Origin: Enterocloster lavalensis
GTDB taxonomy: Bacteria; Bacillota; Clostridia; Lachnospirales; Lachnospiraceae
Length of the DNA stretch: 64,000 nt
Direction of reading: 5' to 3'
Assembly (NCBI RefSeq): GCF_902364025.1
Contig: NZ_CABJCG010000013.1
Location: 1-64,000, forward strand
The first letter of the stretch is position 1. Every line of letters starts with the position of its first letter. The translations under genes and the position numbers were made by a program. The notes below the pieces were generated by a model, which was not told the DNA's origin, did not search any database, and saw only the letters and a program-made list of their open reading frames with translations. Below, piece after piece: positions 46,122 through 54,676 of this stretch.

Positions 46122-47417
46122 TTAATCCTCCCTGAGCAGACCGCCGGGCACCCTTCCGTCCGTGTCTCCAAGGCTGACGCCCAGGACTTTGGCCAGCAGC
46201 GGGCCCTCGTCCACCAGGCGCATGCTGCCGATTCTGGCCCCCGGGATAAAGTCCGGGCCCGCGGCAAAAAAGATCGTCTGGTAGTTCTCCTTGGTGGGCA
46301 GGTATCCGTGGGTAGCCGCGTGCAGGCCGCTGCCGTAGCCAGCCTGCCGGAACGGCACGTCGCACTCGTTCTGGTAAAAATACCCGTCCCTTGCCTCCAG
46401 CATAAAGGCGCAGTCCCCGTTTGCCCCCATGTTCCGGATCTGGGGCTGCTCGAAAAACTGTTCCAGACCGGAGCGCTCATCCTCCTTCCAGCGGCAGAGC
46501 AAACGGCGCACCTCCTCCGCCAGCTCCCGGTCCCGCCGGTTTTTCAGATAAATGTAGCAGGCCCCGTCGCACTCCCGGGCCAGCACCCGCCACTCCTTCA
46601 CCATGCCCTTTTCCGTGGTCAGCCAGCCCTTGCGCCGGAACCAGTAATTGGGGTAAACCGCCATGGACACGTCCTTCTGGCAGTGGTCCCCCAGGATCAC
46701 CACATTGGTTTTCTGTTCCCAGCCCATGCTGCCCAACAGGCTGAACAGCTCCCCCAGCCGCCGGTCATGGCGTCCAAGGGCGTCCTGAATCCCCGGAACC
46801 GTGGCCCCAAAGGTGTGCCGGTTGGTATCCACATCCGTCAGGTGGGCGAAGAGCACGTCCGGCTGGTAGCGTCTTAATGTATACAGCATACCGGCCTGCA
46901 CGAAATTGTCCAGCTGCGGCTGCTTCACTCCGTCCACCATGTATCCGAACCGCCGGTACAGGTCGACCTGATACCAGGGCGTTCCATTGGAAATGCTCAC
47001 CGAAATCTGGTTCTCCCAGGGCTGGTTTGCCCACACCTCCGGCAGGTTGTAACGGATCCGGGCCTTGCCCGTCACCGGCCAAAGGAGGGTTGCCACCTTA
47101 AGCCCGCTCCTGCGGGCCTCGTCGTACAGCGTGGTCCCGTGGATGTAACGGCGCTGCCAGAACCAGTCCGGCTTGCGCTTCTCCGGCTGAATCTTGTGGT
47201 TGTTCACAATGCGGTGGTTTGCCGGGTACAGCCCGGTCATGATGCTGGTGTGAGCCGGGTAGGTCAGGCTGGGATACACGCTGACCACCCGCTCACAGCC
47301 CGCCGCCCGCTTCATAAAGGCCCGGAAATGGGGCAATGTCCTCATATACGGCAGATCGATGCTCCCCACTGCGTCCAGTGAGAGCACGATCAGCCGGTTT
47401 CTCTCTCGTCTCATCAT
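46122..47417 (-). CDS. alkaline-phosphatase-fold nucleotide pyrophosphatase/phosphodiesterase-like protein
   Basis: A 431-residue protein of the ectonucleotide pyrophosphatase/phosphodiesterase branch. It begins LIVLSLDAVGSIDLPYMRTLP (first metal Asp), has the nucleophile region VVSVYPSLTYPAHTSIMTGLYPANH (Thr in TYPAH), DVLFAHLTDVDTNRHTFG, and VVILGDHCQKD. No signal peptide or membrane helix is visible, so it is probably cytoplasmic. The substrate is unknown. It follows rarA by about 65 bases on the same strand. Confidence 0.88.
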   Translation of the reverse strand: MMRRERNRLIVLSLDAVGSIDLPYMRTLPHFRAFMKRAAGCERVVSVYPSLTYPAHTSIMTGLYPANHRIVNNHKIQPEKRKPDWFWQRRYIHGTTLYDEARRSGLKVATLLWPVTGKARIRYNLPEVWANQPWENQISVSISNGTPWYQVDLYRRFGYMVDGVKQPQLDNFVQAGMLYTLRRYQPDVLFAHLTDVDTNRHTFGATVPGIQDALGRHDRRLGELFSLLGSMGWEQKTNVVILGDHCQKDVSMAVYPNYWFRRKGWLTTEKGMVKEWRVLARECDGACYIYLKNRRDRELAEEVRRLLCRWKEDERSGLEQFFEQPQIRNMGANGDCAFMLEARDGYFYQNECDVPFRQAGYGSGLHAATHGYLPTKENYQTIFFAAGPDFIPGARIGSMRLVDEGPLLAKVLGVSLGDTDGRVPGGLLRED

Positions 47418-47482
47418 GGTTCAACACATCTCCTGCTGTCTGCCCGCCCCTGCTGTGAATACCCTTCCCCGCCTCCCGCGGT

Positions 47483-48823
47483 TTAAGTGTCCTCCTCCTT
47501 AAGCCAGGCCATGTGGCGGCGAATCTCCCGCTCGTACCCGTTGTCCGAAGGCTCGTAGAACACGGAATCCTCCATTCCGTCGGGCAGGTACTGCTGCTTC
47601 ACGTAGTGTTTGGGGTAATCGTGGGCGTACTTGTACCCAAGACCGTGCCCCAGCTTCTGAGCCCCCTTATAGTGCTTGTCCTGCAAATGCACGGGAACCG
47701 GCATGGTGCGCGAGGAAGCCACCGCCTCCGCGGCCGCGCCCACCGCCATGCAGGCCGCGTTGCTCTTGGGCGCGGTGGCCACGTAGGTCACCGCCTGGGA
47801 CAGGATAATCTGGGCCTCCGGCATGCCGATCCGCTCCACCGCCTGGGCCGCGCTCACCGCCACGGTCAGGGCCTGCGGGTCCGCATTTCCCACGTCCTCG
47901 GAGGCGCAGATCATGATCCGCCGGGCGATAAACTTGATATCCTCCCCGGCGTAGAGCATCCGCGCCAGGTAATAGACCGCGGCGTCCGGATCGGACCCCC
48001 TCATACTCTTGATAAAGGCCGACACCGTATCGTAGTGGTTGTCCCCATTCTTGTCATAGCGCACCACCCGCTTCTGGATACACTCCTGCGCCACCGCCAG
48101 ATCGATATGGATCTTGCCGTCCGGCCCCCGCTCCGTGGTCAGAATACCCAGCTCCACAGCGTTTAATGCCGCCCTGGCGTCCCCGTTGGCGGTGTCCGCC
48201 AGAAATTCCGCCGCGTCGTCGTCGATCACCGCGTCGTAGGTGCCCATCCCCCGGTCCCGGTCGTACACGGCCCGACGGATCAGCTCCCGGATATCCTCCT
48301 TCTCCAAGGGCTTCAGCTCAAAAATACGCGACCGGGACAGCAGCGCCCCGTTCACCTCAAAATATGGATTTTCCGTGGTTGCGCCGATAAGGATCAGCGT
48401 TCCGTCCTCCACAAAGGGCAGAAGATAGTCCTGCTGTCCCTTGTTGAAGCGGTGAATCTCGTCCACAAACAGGATGGTTTTCTTCCCATACATGCCCATG
48501 TTGTCCTTGGCCGCATGCACCACTTCCTCCATATCCTTTTTGCCGGCCACCGTGGCGTTGATCTGCCGGAAATCGGCGCTGGTGGTGTTGGCGATCACCT
48601 TAGCCAGCGTGGTTTTTCCCGTGCCCGGAGGACCGTAAAAGATAATGGAGCCCAGCTTATCCGCCTTGATGGCCCGGTACAAAAGCTTGTCCCTGCCCAC
48701 AATGTGCTGCTGTCCCACCACCTCGTCCAGCGTTTTGGGGCGCAGCCGGGAGGCCAGAGGCGACTCCGATTCCATCTTGCTCTCCCGCATATAGTCAAAT
48801 AAATTCATATCCATTTCACTCAC
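47483..48823 (-). CDS. rarA: replication-associated recombination protein A
   Basis: A 446-residue AAA+ ATPase of the RarA/MgsA/WRNIP1 group, acting at stalled replication forks with SSB. The N-terminus reads [22 protein letters not shown]; Walker A is GPPGTGKTT, Walker [21 protein letters not shown], and the C-terminal tetramer domain ends in [21 protein letters not shown]. The first GTG overlaps the stop of the upstream half-MreB gene (GTGA); an ATG three codons on is a possible alternative start. The overlap implies translational coupling. Confidence 0.95.
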   Translation of the reverse strand: MSEMDMNLFDYMRESKMESESPLASRLRPKTLDEVVGQQHIVGRDKLLYRAIKADKLGSIIFYGPPGTGKTTLAKVIANTTSADFRQINATVAGKKDMEEVVHAAKDNMGMYGKKTILFVDEIHRFNKGQQDYLLPFVEDGTLILIGATTENPYFEVNGALLSRSRIFELKPLEKEDIRELIRRAVYDRDRGMGTYDAVIDDDAAEFLADTANGDARAALNAVELGILTTERGPDGKIHIDLAVAQECIQKRVVRYDKNGDNHYDTVSAFIKSMRGSDPDAAVYYLARMLYAGEDIKFIARRIMICASEDVGNADPQALTVAVSAAQAVERIGMPEAQIILSQAVTYVATAPKSNAACMAVGAAAEAVASSRTMPVPVHLQDKHYKGAQKLGHGLGYKYAHDYPKHYVKQQYLPDGMEDSVFYEPSDNGYEREIRRHMAWLKEEDT

Positions 48824-49305
48824 CGTCCATTCCGCGGCTGTGGAAAAATCCCCACCACCACGCCGTATTCAGCGGGCAGCCCCGCCATCGCCTGATCCAT
48901 GGCCGATTCCACCACCAGAACTTTTTTCGCGCCCACCTGGTAGAACACGTCCTCGTACACCTTCCGCTCCACCTTGGTCAATGTGAGCGGCACGCAGACC
49001 GCAATCCGCGGCTTGAAAAACAGATGGCGCCGGCAGCATTTCCTCACAAAATAGCGGAACACTTTCGCGGCCAGCTCATAGTCGGCCACCACTCCGTCCT
49101 TTAACGGGCTGACGATCTCCACAAGTTTCTCCATCTGTTCCGCCACCGGATCCTGCGCCAGCTGCAGCGCCTCCCGCCCCAGGGCCAGAATGCGGTCCCC
49201 GCAGAGGGCCACCGCCATCTGCTCGGTAATTTCCACGGAATCACGCGCTCCGTACAGCCGGATCAGCGCCGGCTCATAACCGTTTATAAGCTTATTTTCC
49301 ACCAT
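48820..49305 (-). CDS. half-MreB protein: stand-alone actin-like N-terminal domain without nucleotide motifs
   Basis: A 161-residue protein resembling the first ~150 residues of MreB/Mbl. The shared parts are SPLKDGVVADYELAAKVFRYFVRK (66-89), and KPRIAVCVPLTLTKVERKVYEDVF with QVGAKKVLVVESAMDQAMAGLP (98-144). MreB normally begins with the phosphate-1 motif DLGTANT; here the N-terminus reads MVENKLINGYEPALIRLYG. Where MreB has DIGGGT (phosphate 2) this protein reads GIFPQPR and ends. It therefore should not bind ATP like an actin, and cannot be a full filament subunit. It is coupled to rarA by a GTGA overlap and follows the DUF4261 gene. It looks like an intact gene, not decay, but no function is known to me. 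Confidence 0.72.
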   Translation of the reverse strand: MVENKLINGYEPALIRLYGARDSVEITEQMAVALCGDRILALGREALQLAQDPVAEQMEKLVEIVSPLKDGVVADYELAAKVFRYFVRKCCRRHLFFKPRIAVCVPLTLTKVERKVYEDVFYQVGAKKVLVVESAMDQAMAGLPAEYGVVVGIFPQPRNGR

Positions 49306-49321
49306 CGCCTGTATACTCTCC

Positions 49322-50206
49322 CTACTCCCCGTCTTCCCGGTTTCCGGCCGCGTACTCGCCCGGGCAGATATCCATCACGCACCGGACCGGCTGGATCAGA
49401 GCATCCTCGTACTGGCAGCGCCACTGGACCTCCTGGCTCATATTCCCGTTCAAAAGCCCGTCGATGGTCTCCCCGCTGCGGACCGGCGCGTTCCGGTCAA
49501 ACAGATAGGAGGCCACGTTGTAGGCGTGGTTCACCACCCGGTTGGGATCCAGGCCGTGGAAATGGTACTGCACGTCCGGCAGCCCCACCGCGTACATGCC
49601 CAGGGTGTCCACGATCTGATCGTCCGTCCCCTGAATGTTGAAAAATCTGGCGTTCACGCCAAAGTACACGAACCGGTCCTCCCGGGAAACGCCGTGCTCC
49701 CGGACCATTTCCGCGGTAAACAGCTTGCCGGCCGGCGCAATCCAGACCGCGGTACAGTCCGGATACAGCTCCATCGCCGCCTCCAGCCAGTCCATCAAAA
49801 GCTCGCAGCGCTCTTTATACTCCAACCCCGCGGACATCATATCAAAAATGGACACCTGATAGCGGCAGGAATCCAGAATCTCCCTGCCGTTTTGCACATC
49901 CCAGAGCTGGCTCCTGGCAAAATCGTCGATGGTGTCCTGCTTAAATTCCCGGACCTCCGTCATCACCAACTGCGCCGGGACCACTCCGTCCTTGTAGGTA
50001 ACCGGATACTTCTTCACCGCAAAGGAGATCAGTCCCGGCCCCGGACACACCAGGTCCACATCGCCGAAGCGCTGGTTCAGCGCCCGACCGATGGCCCCGT
50101 TGTCCGGCTGCTGCGGTTTCTCCACAAACAGCAGATGCATAAAGTATGTATTTTGAAATTCCGCCTTATCCTGTGTGTTTTGCTGAAAATTTCCAGGTTT
50201 TTCCAT
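49322..50206 (-). CDS. DUF4261 domain protein
   Basis: A 294-residue soluble protein that I assign to the DUF4261 family by its overall pattern (FMHLLFVEKPQQPDNGAIGRAL near the start; AVWIAPAGKLFTAEMV and NARFFNIQGTDDQIVDTLGMYAVGLPDVQYHFHGLDPNRVVNHAYNVASYLFD later). The function of the family is unknown. GAGGACGATAG precedes the ATG. It stands 16 bases upstream of the half-MreB gene and is probably in the same operon with rarA. Confidence 0.7.
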   Translation of the reverse strand: MEKPGNFQQNTQDKAEFQNTYFMHLLFVEKPQQPDNGAIGRALNQRFGDVDLVCPGPGLISFAVKKYPVTYKDGVVPAQLVMTEVREFKQDTIDDFARSQLWDVQNGREILDSCRYQVSIFDMMSAGLEYKERCELLMDWLEAAMELYPDCTAVWIAPAGKLFTAEMVREHGVSREDRFVYFGVNARFFNIQGTDDQIVDTLGMYAVGLPDVQYHFHGLDPNRVVNHAYNVASYLFDRNAPVRSGETIDGLLNGNMSQEVQWRCQYEDALIQPVRCVMDICPGEYAAGNREDGE

Positions 50207-50263
50207 CTATCGTCCTCTCCGGCGGCAGTCAAGGCTCTGTTTCGCAGTGAGCCGCCTTTTTGA

Positions 50264-51109
50264 TCAATCGATCAGTACCTCGTCAACCGTAACAAAAGTA
50301 TATCCCTGCGGCGTCAGGGTGTCAATGATTTCCAGCGCCGCCTCCACGGATGTGGGAAAAATATCGTGCATCAATATAATATCCCCATCCTTCACATCTT
50401 TCAAGACGCGCTTCACGATTTTCTGCCGGTTCTGGAGCTTCCAGTCCAGCGAGTCAACGGACCACAGAACGGTGGTCATATCCACCTTGCACTCCAGATT
50501 ATCATTCCAGTCCCCGTACGGCGGACGCAGGTACTGGGGCCGCTCCCCGGTAATCTGCTCGATCATCACGCTGGTCTGGTCCACCGCGTCGCAGACGGCA
50601 TTTTCCCCGGCCTTGGTCAGCTGAATGTGGCGGTAGCTATGATTGCCGATCAGATGGCCCTCGTCCTTCATGCGGCGCACCAGGTCCTCGTTTCCGGGGA
50701 TGCTCTCCCCCATCAGGAAAAAGGTCGCTTTGACTCCGCGGGCCTTCAGTCCGTCCAGCAGGTCCTTGGTGCACTCCTTGTTGGGCCCGTCGTCAAAGGT
50801 CAGCGCCACGCACTTGACCCCGTTTCCGCGCTTTTCGCTCACAACGCCGTCTCCCGGCCCTGCATCGGCCGGCAGGCCTGTATCCGTTGGTTGGCCCGTA
50901 TCCGTTGGTTGGCCTGTATCTGTTGACAGGCCGTCCTTCGGCCGGCCCAGGGCGTCATTGGCTCCTGCGGCGGAGACAAAGCGCTCCAAGACCGGATTGC
51001 CGCCGCCAAAAGCGGGCAGCTTTAAGATCCCCAGCGTCCACAAAAGCGCCGCCGCCAGCAGCAAATCCATACCGGCTATTACTGCCATAAGCCTCAGCTT
51101 CTTTCCCAT
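50264..51109 (-). CDS. membrane-anchored polysaccharide deacetylase (NodB domain)
   Basis: A 281-residue carbohydrate esterase family 4 protein. One N-terminal membrane helix (about 8-30) anchors it; a linker with TDTGQP repeats (63-80) follows; then the NodB domain: TFDDGPN (Asp106, Asp107), HSYRH (His157, His161), RPPYGDW, and LMHD near the C-terminus. It should remove N-acetyl groups from peptidoglycan or another surface glycan. The repeat-rich linker is encoded by an 18-bp DNA repeat. It lies on the same strand as the DUF4261 gene, and the G-run tract is just upstream of it. Confidence 0.92.
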   Translation of the reverse strand: MGKKLRLMAVIAGMDLLLAAALLWTLGILKLPAFGGGNPVLERFVSAAGANDALGRPKDGLSTDTGQPTDTGQPTDTGLPADAGPGDGVVSEKRGNGVKCVALTFDDGPNKECTKDLLDGLKARGVKATFFLMGESIPGNEDLVRRMKDEGHLIGNHSYRHIQLTKAGENAVCDAVDQTSVMIEQITGERPQYLRPPYGDWNDNLECKVDMTTVLWSVDSLDWKLQNRQKIVKRVLKDVKDGDIILMHDIFPTSVEAALEIIDTLTPQGYTFVTVDEVLID

Positions 51110-51163
51110 CTTCCCGGTTCCCCGCTTCCGAAATCCTATATTCTATCTTCCAATATATGATTT

Positions 51164-51256
51164 GGGGGGTGGTAAAATGCATGGGGAATGGGGGAATGGG
51201 ATTGCGGGGGAGAGGGGTGGGTACGAAGGGGGACATGGGGTGGTTTGGTATGGGGG
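51164..51256 (+). other. G-run tract with quadruplex potential
   Basis: Ten runs of three to six G occur on the plus strand in 93 bases, separated mostly by one to seven bases. The spacing meets the usual rule for G-quadruplex formation several times over. It is upstream of the minus-strand deacetylase gene, so the G-rich strand is its template strand. The 51110-51503 stretch has no gene; it contains this tract, the triplicated hairpin repeat and the lysozyme terminator. Confidence 0.6.
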
Positions 51257-51292
51257 AGATTCTTATGTTCAGATTGCTGGAATTCGCTGGCC

Positions 51293-51414
51293 GTCCTAAG
51301 GAATCCACCGGGCTTTGCCCGGTACCCCTTAGGACAAAGAATCCACCAGGCTTTGCCTGGTACCCCTTAGGACAAAGAATCCACTAGGCTCTGCCCGGTA
51401 CCCCTTAGGACAAA
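51293..51414. repeat. three tandem 38-bp hairpin repeats
   Basis: Units at 51301-51338, 51339-51376 and 51377-51414 are near-identical. Each holds a hairpin: ACCGGGC-TTT-GCCCGGT in unit 1, ACCAGGC-TTT-GCCTGGT in unit 2, a compensatory G-C to A-T pair change, and ACTAGGC-TCT-GCCCGGT in unit 3. CCTTAGGAC ends each unit, and GTCCTAAGG at 51293-51301 would pair with the first of these as an outer stem. No function is known. Confidence 0.8.
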
Positions 51415-51415
51415 A

Positions 51416-51455
51416 ATCAGGCTGCACGCGTTTTATCCACGTTTCGCAGCCTGAT
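51416..51455 (-). terminator. rho-independent terminator of the lysozyme gene
   Basis: ATCAGGCTGC pairs with GCAGCCTGAT around a 20-base loop; TTTTT follows on the minus strand. It lies about 50 bases after the stop codon. Confidence 0.8.
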
Positions 51456-51503
51456 CTCAAACCTCTATCTTATCTCAATATCCCGATTGTCCATCCACGC
51501 GCC

Positions 51504-53315
51504 TCAGACGCCCGGGCCTCCGCTTACGCCGGTTATGACCGGAGCGTCATTTGTCCCGCTCTGGCCTGCGTCCGGACTGCTCTGGCTGTCGGGGGATTCG
51601 TTGGAGGCTTCGCCGCCCTCAGCCGGCGGCTGCTCGACAAGGCTTAAGGCTCCGCTGCCGTCCGCCTTGTAGTTCACGCCGTCCACCGTCACCTCGGTGT
51701 TCGCCGCCATGCGGCCCTGATCGTCCAGATAATACTTCACGCCGCCCACATCGGTGATTCCGGTGGCCATGTGGCCGTTTCCGTCGAAATAGTACCAGAT
51801 GCCGTCGATGCTCTGCCAGCCGGTGACCATCTGTCCGTCCTGGTTAAAGAAATACCAGGAGCCGTCCATATCCCGCCAGCCGGTGGCCATTGCGCCGTTG
51901 CCGCGCATGAAATACCAGTGTCCGCCGTCCTGCAGCCAGCCGGTGTGCATCACGCCGTCGCTGTTGGAATAATACCTGGAGCCGTCCGCGTCGATCCAGC
52001 CCTTGGCCAGAGCGCCGCTGCCGTCCAGATAGTACCACTTGTTGTCCTGGTTGGTCCAGCCCGTGGCCATACGCCCGCTGTCCTCCAGGAAGAAGCGTTT
52101 GCCGCCCTCATCCAGCCAGCCGGTACGCATCACGGCGGTGTCATGATCCATGAAATACCAGGCCCCGTTATCGTTCACCCAGCCGGTGGACGCCGCGCCG
52201 GAGCTGCCCAGGTAATACCATTTACCGTCCTGATCCTTCCAGCCGTACTGCATCTTTCCGGTGCCGTCGTCCAGATAATAGCGCTTGCCGGACTCCGTAA
52301 ACCAGCCCTTCTTGGCAAATCCGTCCCCATCCATGTAGTACCAGCCGTTGCCGTCGTTGATCCAGGTGTCCTTCTGCATGGCGTGGTTCTGATAATAGTA
52401 AGTGTTCCCGCCGATGGTCCGCCACAGGTTAGCCGGTATGACGCCGGAGAAATCCTTAAACTGGAAATCGATGTCCACATTGCCGCCGATTCCGTTCACC
52501 GCGCCGGTGCTGGTGGCCTGCCACATCACCGGTGAGGAGTAAGTATACATCGCATTGTACCGGGCCACCCACACCGGATAATTCATCAGGGACATATCCA
52601 GCTTGTTCTTCAGCCAGTTTTCGTTGGCATAGATAATCGGATAATACCCTGCGTCCTTGATCCGCTGGCAGAACGCGTTTGCAATGGCCGCCAGCTCCTC
52701 CTTGGAGAGCACGCCCTGGGTGCTGTCCTCCATGTCAAAGGCCACGGGGTAGGAAACCGGGTAGTCCTTGATCAGATCCAGGACAAAATCCGCTTCCTGG
52801 ACTGCCATCTCGGGGTTGAGCGCCAGAGAGTAGATGTACACGCCGACCTGAATCCCCGCGTCGTGGGCCTCCTGGATATTCTTGTGGAAATACGGATCCA
52901 CCGCGCCCTTGGAACGCGTCCCCAGCATGACGAAGGAAACGTCGTCCGCCGCAACCTGCCGCCAGTTCACATCCCCCTGCCAGCGGGAGACGTCGATTCC
53001 CCGGTGCAGCACGTTGGGGATGGGGGTGCCGTCATGCATCTGGTAGACCCCGCCGACTTTACGCCAGGCGTTGGGGTTGGCACTCTGGGCCGCGTTACCG
53101 GAATTACTGCCGGAATTACCGCTGGTATTGCCGCCGGAGCCGCCGCCAGCCACACCGGGCCCGCCAGGCCCGCCGGACGTGACGGCGGACGTCACCCCGC
53201 TCTCGCCCGGCCCAATGGCCCAGGCGGTCCCGGTGGGCAGGCCGGTCATCACCACAATCATACCCGCCAGAGCCGCCCCCTGGCAGCGCTTCACCAAGTG
53301 TCTCACATTCTTCAT
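51504..53315 (-). CDS. secreted GH25 lysozyme with cell-wall/choline-binding repeats
   Basis: A 603-residue wall hydrolase. Order: signal peptide (1-33); a Gly/Ser/Asn linker; the GH25 muramidase domain (about 105-295) with GIDVSRWQGDV (Asp108), the catalytic pair in AFDMEDS (Asp194, Glu196) and DIDFQF; then about twelve 20-residue aromatic/Gly repeats of the GWxxxxGxWYYLxxxGxMxTGW type (about 300-580); and a short polar tail. Such repeats bind choline in pneumococcal proteins and glucans in others. AAGAGGAGAACATT precedes the ATG. It lies downstream of a second protein with the same repeats and near the LicCA fusion, which favours choline binding. Confidence 0.93.
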   Translation of the reverse strand: MKNVRHLVKRCQGAALAGMIVVMTGLPTGTAWAIGPGESGVTSAVTSGGPGGPGVAGGGSGGNTSGNSGSNSGNAAQSANPNAWRKVGGVYQMHDGTPIPNVLHRGIDVSRWQGDVNWRQVAADDVSFVMLGTRSKGAVDPYFHKNIQEAHDAGIQVGVYIYSLALNPEMAVQEADFVLDLIKDYPVSYPVAFDMEDSTQGVLSKEELAAIANAFCQRIKDAGYYPIIYANENWLKNKLDMSLMNYPVWVARYNAMYTYSSPVMWQATSTGAVNGIGGNVDIDFQFKDFSGVIPANLWRTIGGNTYYYQNHAMQKDTWINDGNGWYYMDGDGFAKKGWFTESGKRYYLDDGTGKMQYGWKDQDGKWYYLGSSGAASTGWVNDNGAWYFMDHDTAVMRTGWLDEGGKRFFLEDSGRMATGWTNQDNKWYYLDGSGALAKGWIDADGSRYYSNSDGVMHTGWLQDGGHWYFMRGNGAMATGWRDMDGSWYFFNQDGQMVTGWQSIDGIWYYFDGNGHMATGITDVGGVKYYLDDQGRMAANTEVTVDGVNYKADGSGALSLVEQPPAEGGEASNESPDSQSSPDAGQSGTNDAPVITGVSGGPGV

Positions 53316-53359
53316 AATGTTCTCCTCTTTTAGTCAGTGTACGAGTCCTTGTATTTATG

Positions 53360-53395
53360 CAATCGCCCGCAGGCAAAGCCAGCGGCCCATTGTAT
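53360..53395. repeat. dispersed GC-rich palindromic repeat, copy B
   Basis: Copy of the element seen at 6210: CCGCAGGC-AAA-GCCAGCGG with one mismatch in the stem, flanked by GCAATCGC and CCATTGTATTC. It lies between the two surface-protein genes. Confidence 0.6.
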
Positions 53396-53404
53396 TCAAA
53401 TAAA

Positions 53405-53436
53405 TGGATGTCCTCTGAATCCTCCGGGGACATCCA
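53405..53436 (-). terminator. hairpin after the surface repeat protein gene
   Basis: TGGATGTCC pairs with GGACATCCA; ATTTATTTG follows on the minus strand. It lies 25 bases past the stop of the gene ending at 53461. It may terminate that gene or lower read-through into the lysozyme gene. Confidence 0.6.
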
Positions 53437-53460
53437 CTTTTCTCTGAAACGTTCTGAGAC

Positions 53461-54570
53461 CTATCTGGGGCCGTCTGTTCTTCCCGGCTCCAGGACGTCG
53501 TTCTTATTGGACGGGCTGTTTGAAGATCCGCCGGAGGTTGGTCCATTGGAACTGCCGGACGGCGAATTATTGTTCGAAGAACCGGAACCGCCGGGGCCGT
53601 TGTAGGAAACGGAATTGTTACCCGAGGAACCAGAACTGCCGGAACCGCCGGGGCCGCTGCTGGAACCCGAACCGCCGGACGGACTGTTGTTATTGTTGCT
53701 GCCCGGACTCTGGGCGGAAACGCCGCCTGCGTTCTGGCAGACGCCGCTGGAATTGAAGGTGTACTGAGTCCCGTCGATGGTCAGCGTGGTGTTGGCCGCC
53801 ATCTTGCCCGTAGCGGGGTCAAGATAATAATACTGGCCGTTCAGCTGAATCCACTTGGTCATCATATGGCCGTTGCTGCTGAAGTAATACCAGGCGTCGC
53901 CGATCTGCTTCCAGCCCTTGGACATCTTTCCGTTGGTATTGTCCATGTAATACTTGTTGCCCTGGCTGTCGGTCAGCCAGTCGATCAGCATCCGGCCGTC
54001 CGTATTCAGGTAGTAGTAATCGCCGTCCACGTCGGTCCAGCCAGTCATCATCTTGCCGTCCGTGCCGAACAGGTACCAGGCGTCCTTGATATTCGCCCAA
54101 GCGTTCACCACGCACTTGCCGTTGCTCTGGAAATAATACCAGGCGTTGTCCATCTCCCGCCAGCCGGTGCCCATGGAGCCGTCGCCACGCATGTAGTAAT
54201 AGTCCACGTCATTGTTGCCGCGGTCAATCTTCAGCCAGCCGGTCACCATGGTGCCGTCGTCCAGCATGTAGTACCATTTATCATCCGTATTCACCCAACC
54301 GGTGGCCATCAGGCCGTTGGGCTTGAAGAAATACCATTTTCCATCAATCTGTACAAATCCGGTGCTCATGTATCCGGTGGATAAATCCATGTAGTAATAG
54401 CCGTCGCTGGTGTGCACCCAGCCCTTGCGGGTGGCGTTATTCTCCACATAGGTCCATTTATCACCTGATTTGGTCCATCCGTCCGCATAGGCCGTGAATG
54501 CTGATCCCAATGACATCACGCTGATCAGACCGGCGGCAGCCAGCGCCATAAACTGTTTTCTGTGTACCAT
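53461..54570 (-). CDS. secreted cell-wall/choline-binding repeat protein
   Basis: A 369-residue secreted protein. A signal peptide ends near AYA (about 29). The next ~240 residues are about eleven aromatic/Gly repeats (GWVNTDDKWYYMLDDGTMVTGW and similar), with no catalytic domain. The last ~95 residues are a Gly/Ser/Asn/Pro-rich tail with no sortase motif. It could attach to choline or glycan on the cell surface and carry the flexible tail outward. GAGGAGGATGACAA precedes the ATG, and the promoter has an extended -10. It is upstream of the lysozyme gene. Confidence 0.88.
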   Translation of the reverse strand: MVHRKQFMALAAAGLISVMSLGSAFTAYADGWTKSGDKWTYVENNATRKGWVHTSDGYYYMDLSTGYMSTGFVQIDGKWYFFKPNGLMATGWVNTDDKWYYMLDDGTMVTGWLKIDRGNNDVDYYYMRGDGSMGTGWREMDNAWYYFQSNGKCVVNAWANIKDAWYLFGTDGKMMTGWTDVDGDYYYLNTDGRMLIDWLTDSQGNKYYMDNTNGKMSKGWKQIGDAWYYFSSNGHMMTKWIQLNGQYYYLDPATGKMAANTTLTIDGTQYTFNSSGVCQNAGGVSAQSPGSNNNNSPSGGSGSSSGPGGSGSSGSSGNNSVSYNGPGGSGSSNNNSPSGSSNGPTSGGSSNSPSNKNDVLEPGRTDGPR

Positions 54571-54637
54571 TTGTCATCCTCCTCATACATCATCCGAAAC
54601 CCACTCCGGCTCACAGAGCCAGTCTCACATAATTCTG

Positions 54638-54643
54638 ATTATA
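54638..54643 (-). promoter_or_regulatory. extended -10 promoter of the surface repeat protein gene
   Basis: Minus-strand TGCTATAAT, a perfect TATAAT with the TGn extension, about 65 bases from the start codon. The -35 region (TTACCA, 19 bases upstream) is weak. Confidence 0.55.
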
Positions 54644-54676
54644 GCACAGCCCTACTGCAAAATGGTAACATTTTTA

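Noticed and set aside
48820..49305. The half-MreB gene as a pseudogene end of mreB
   Set aside because: It has its own start and an overlap with rarA, the missing N-terminal motif is replaced by other coding sequence, and there is no further MreB-like sequence downstream in any frame. Still open to test.
51293..51414. Tandem 38-bp repeats as a CRISPR array
   Set aside because: The units abut with no spacers and there are no cas genes nearby.
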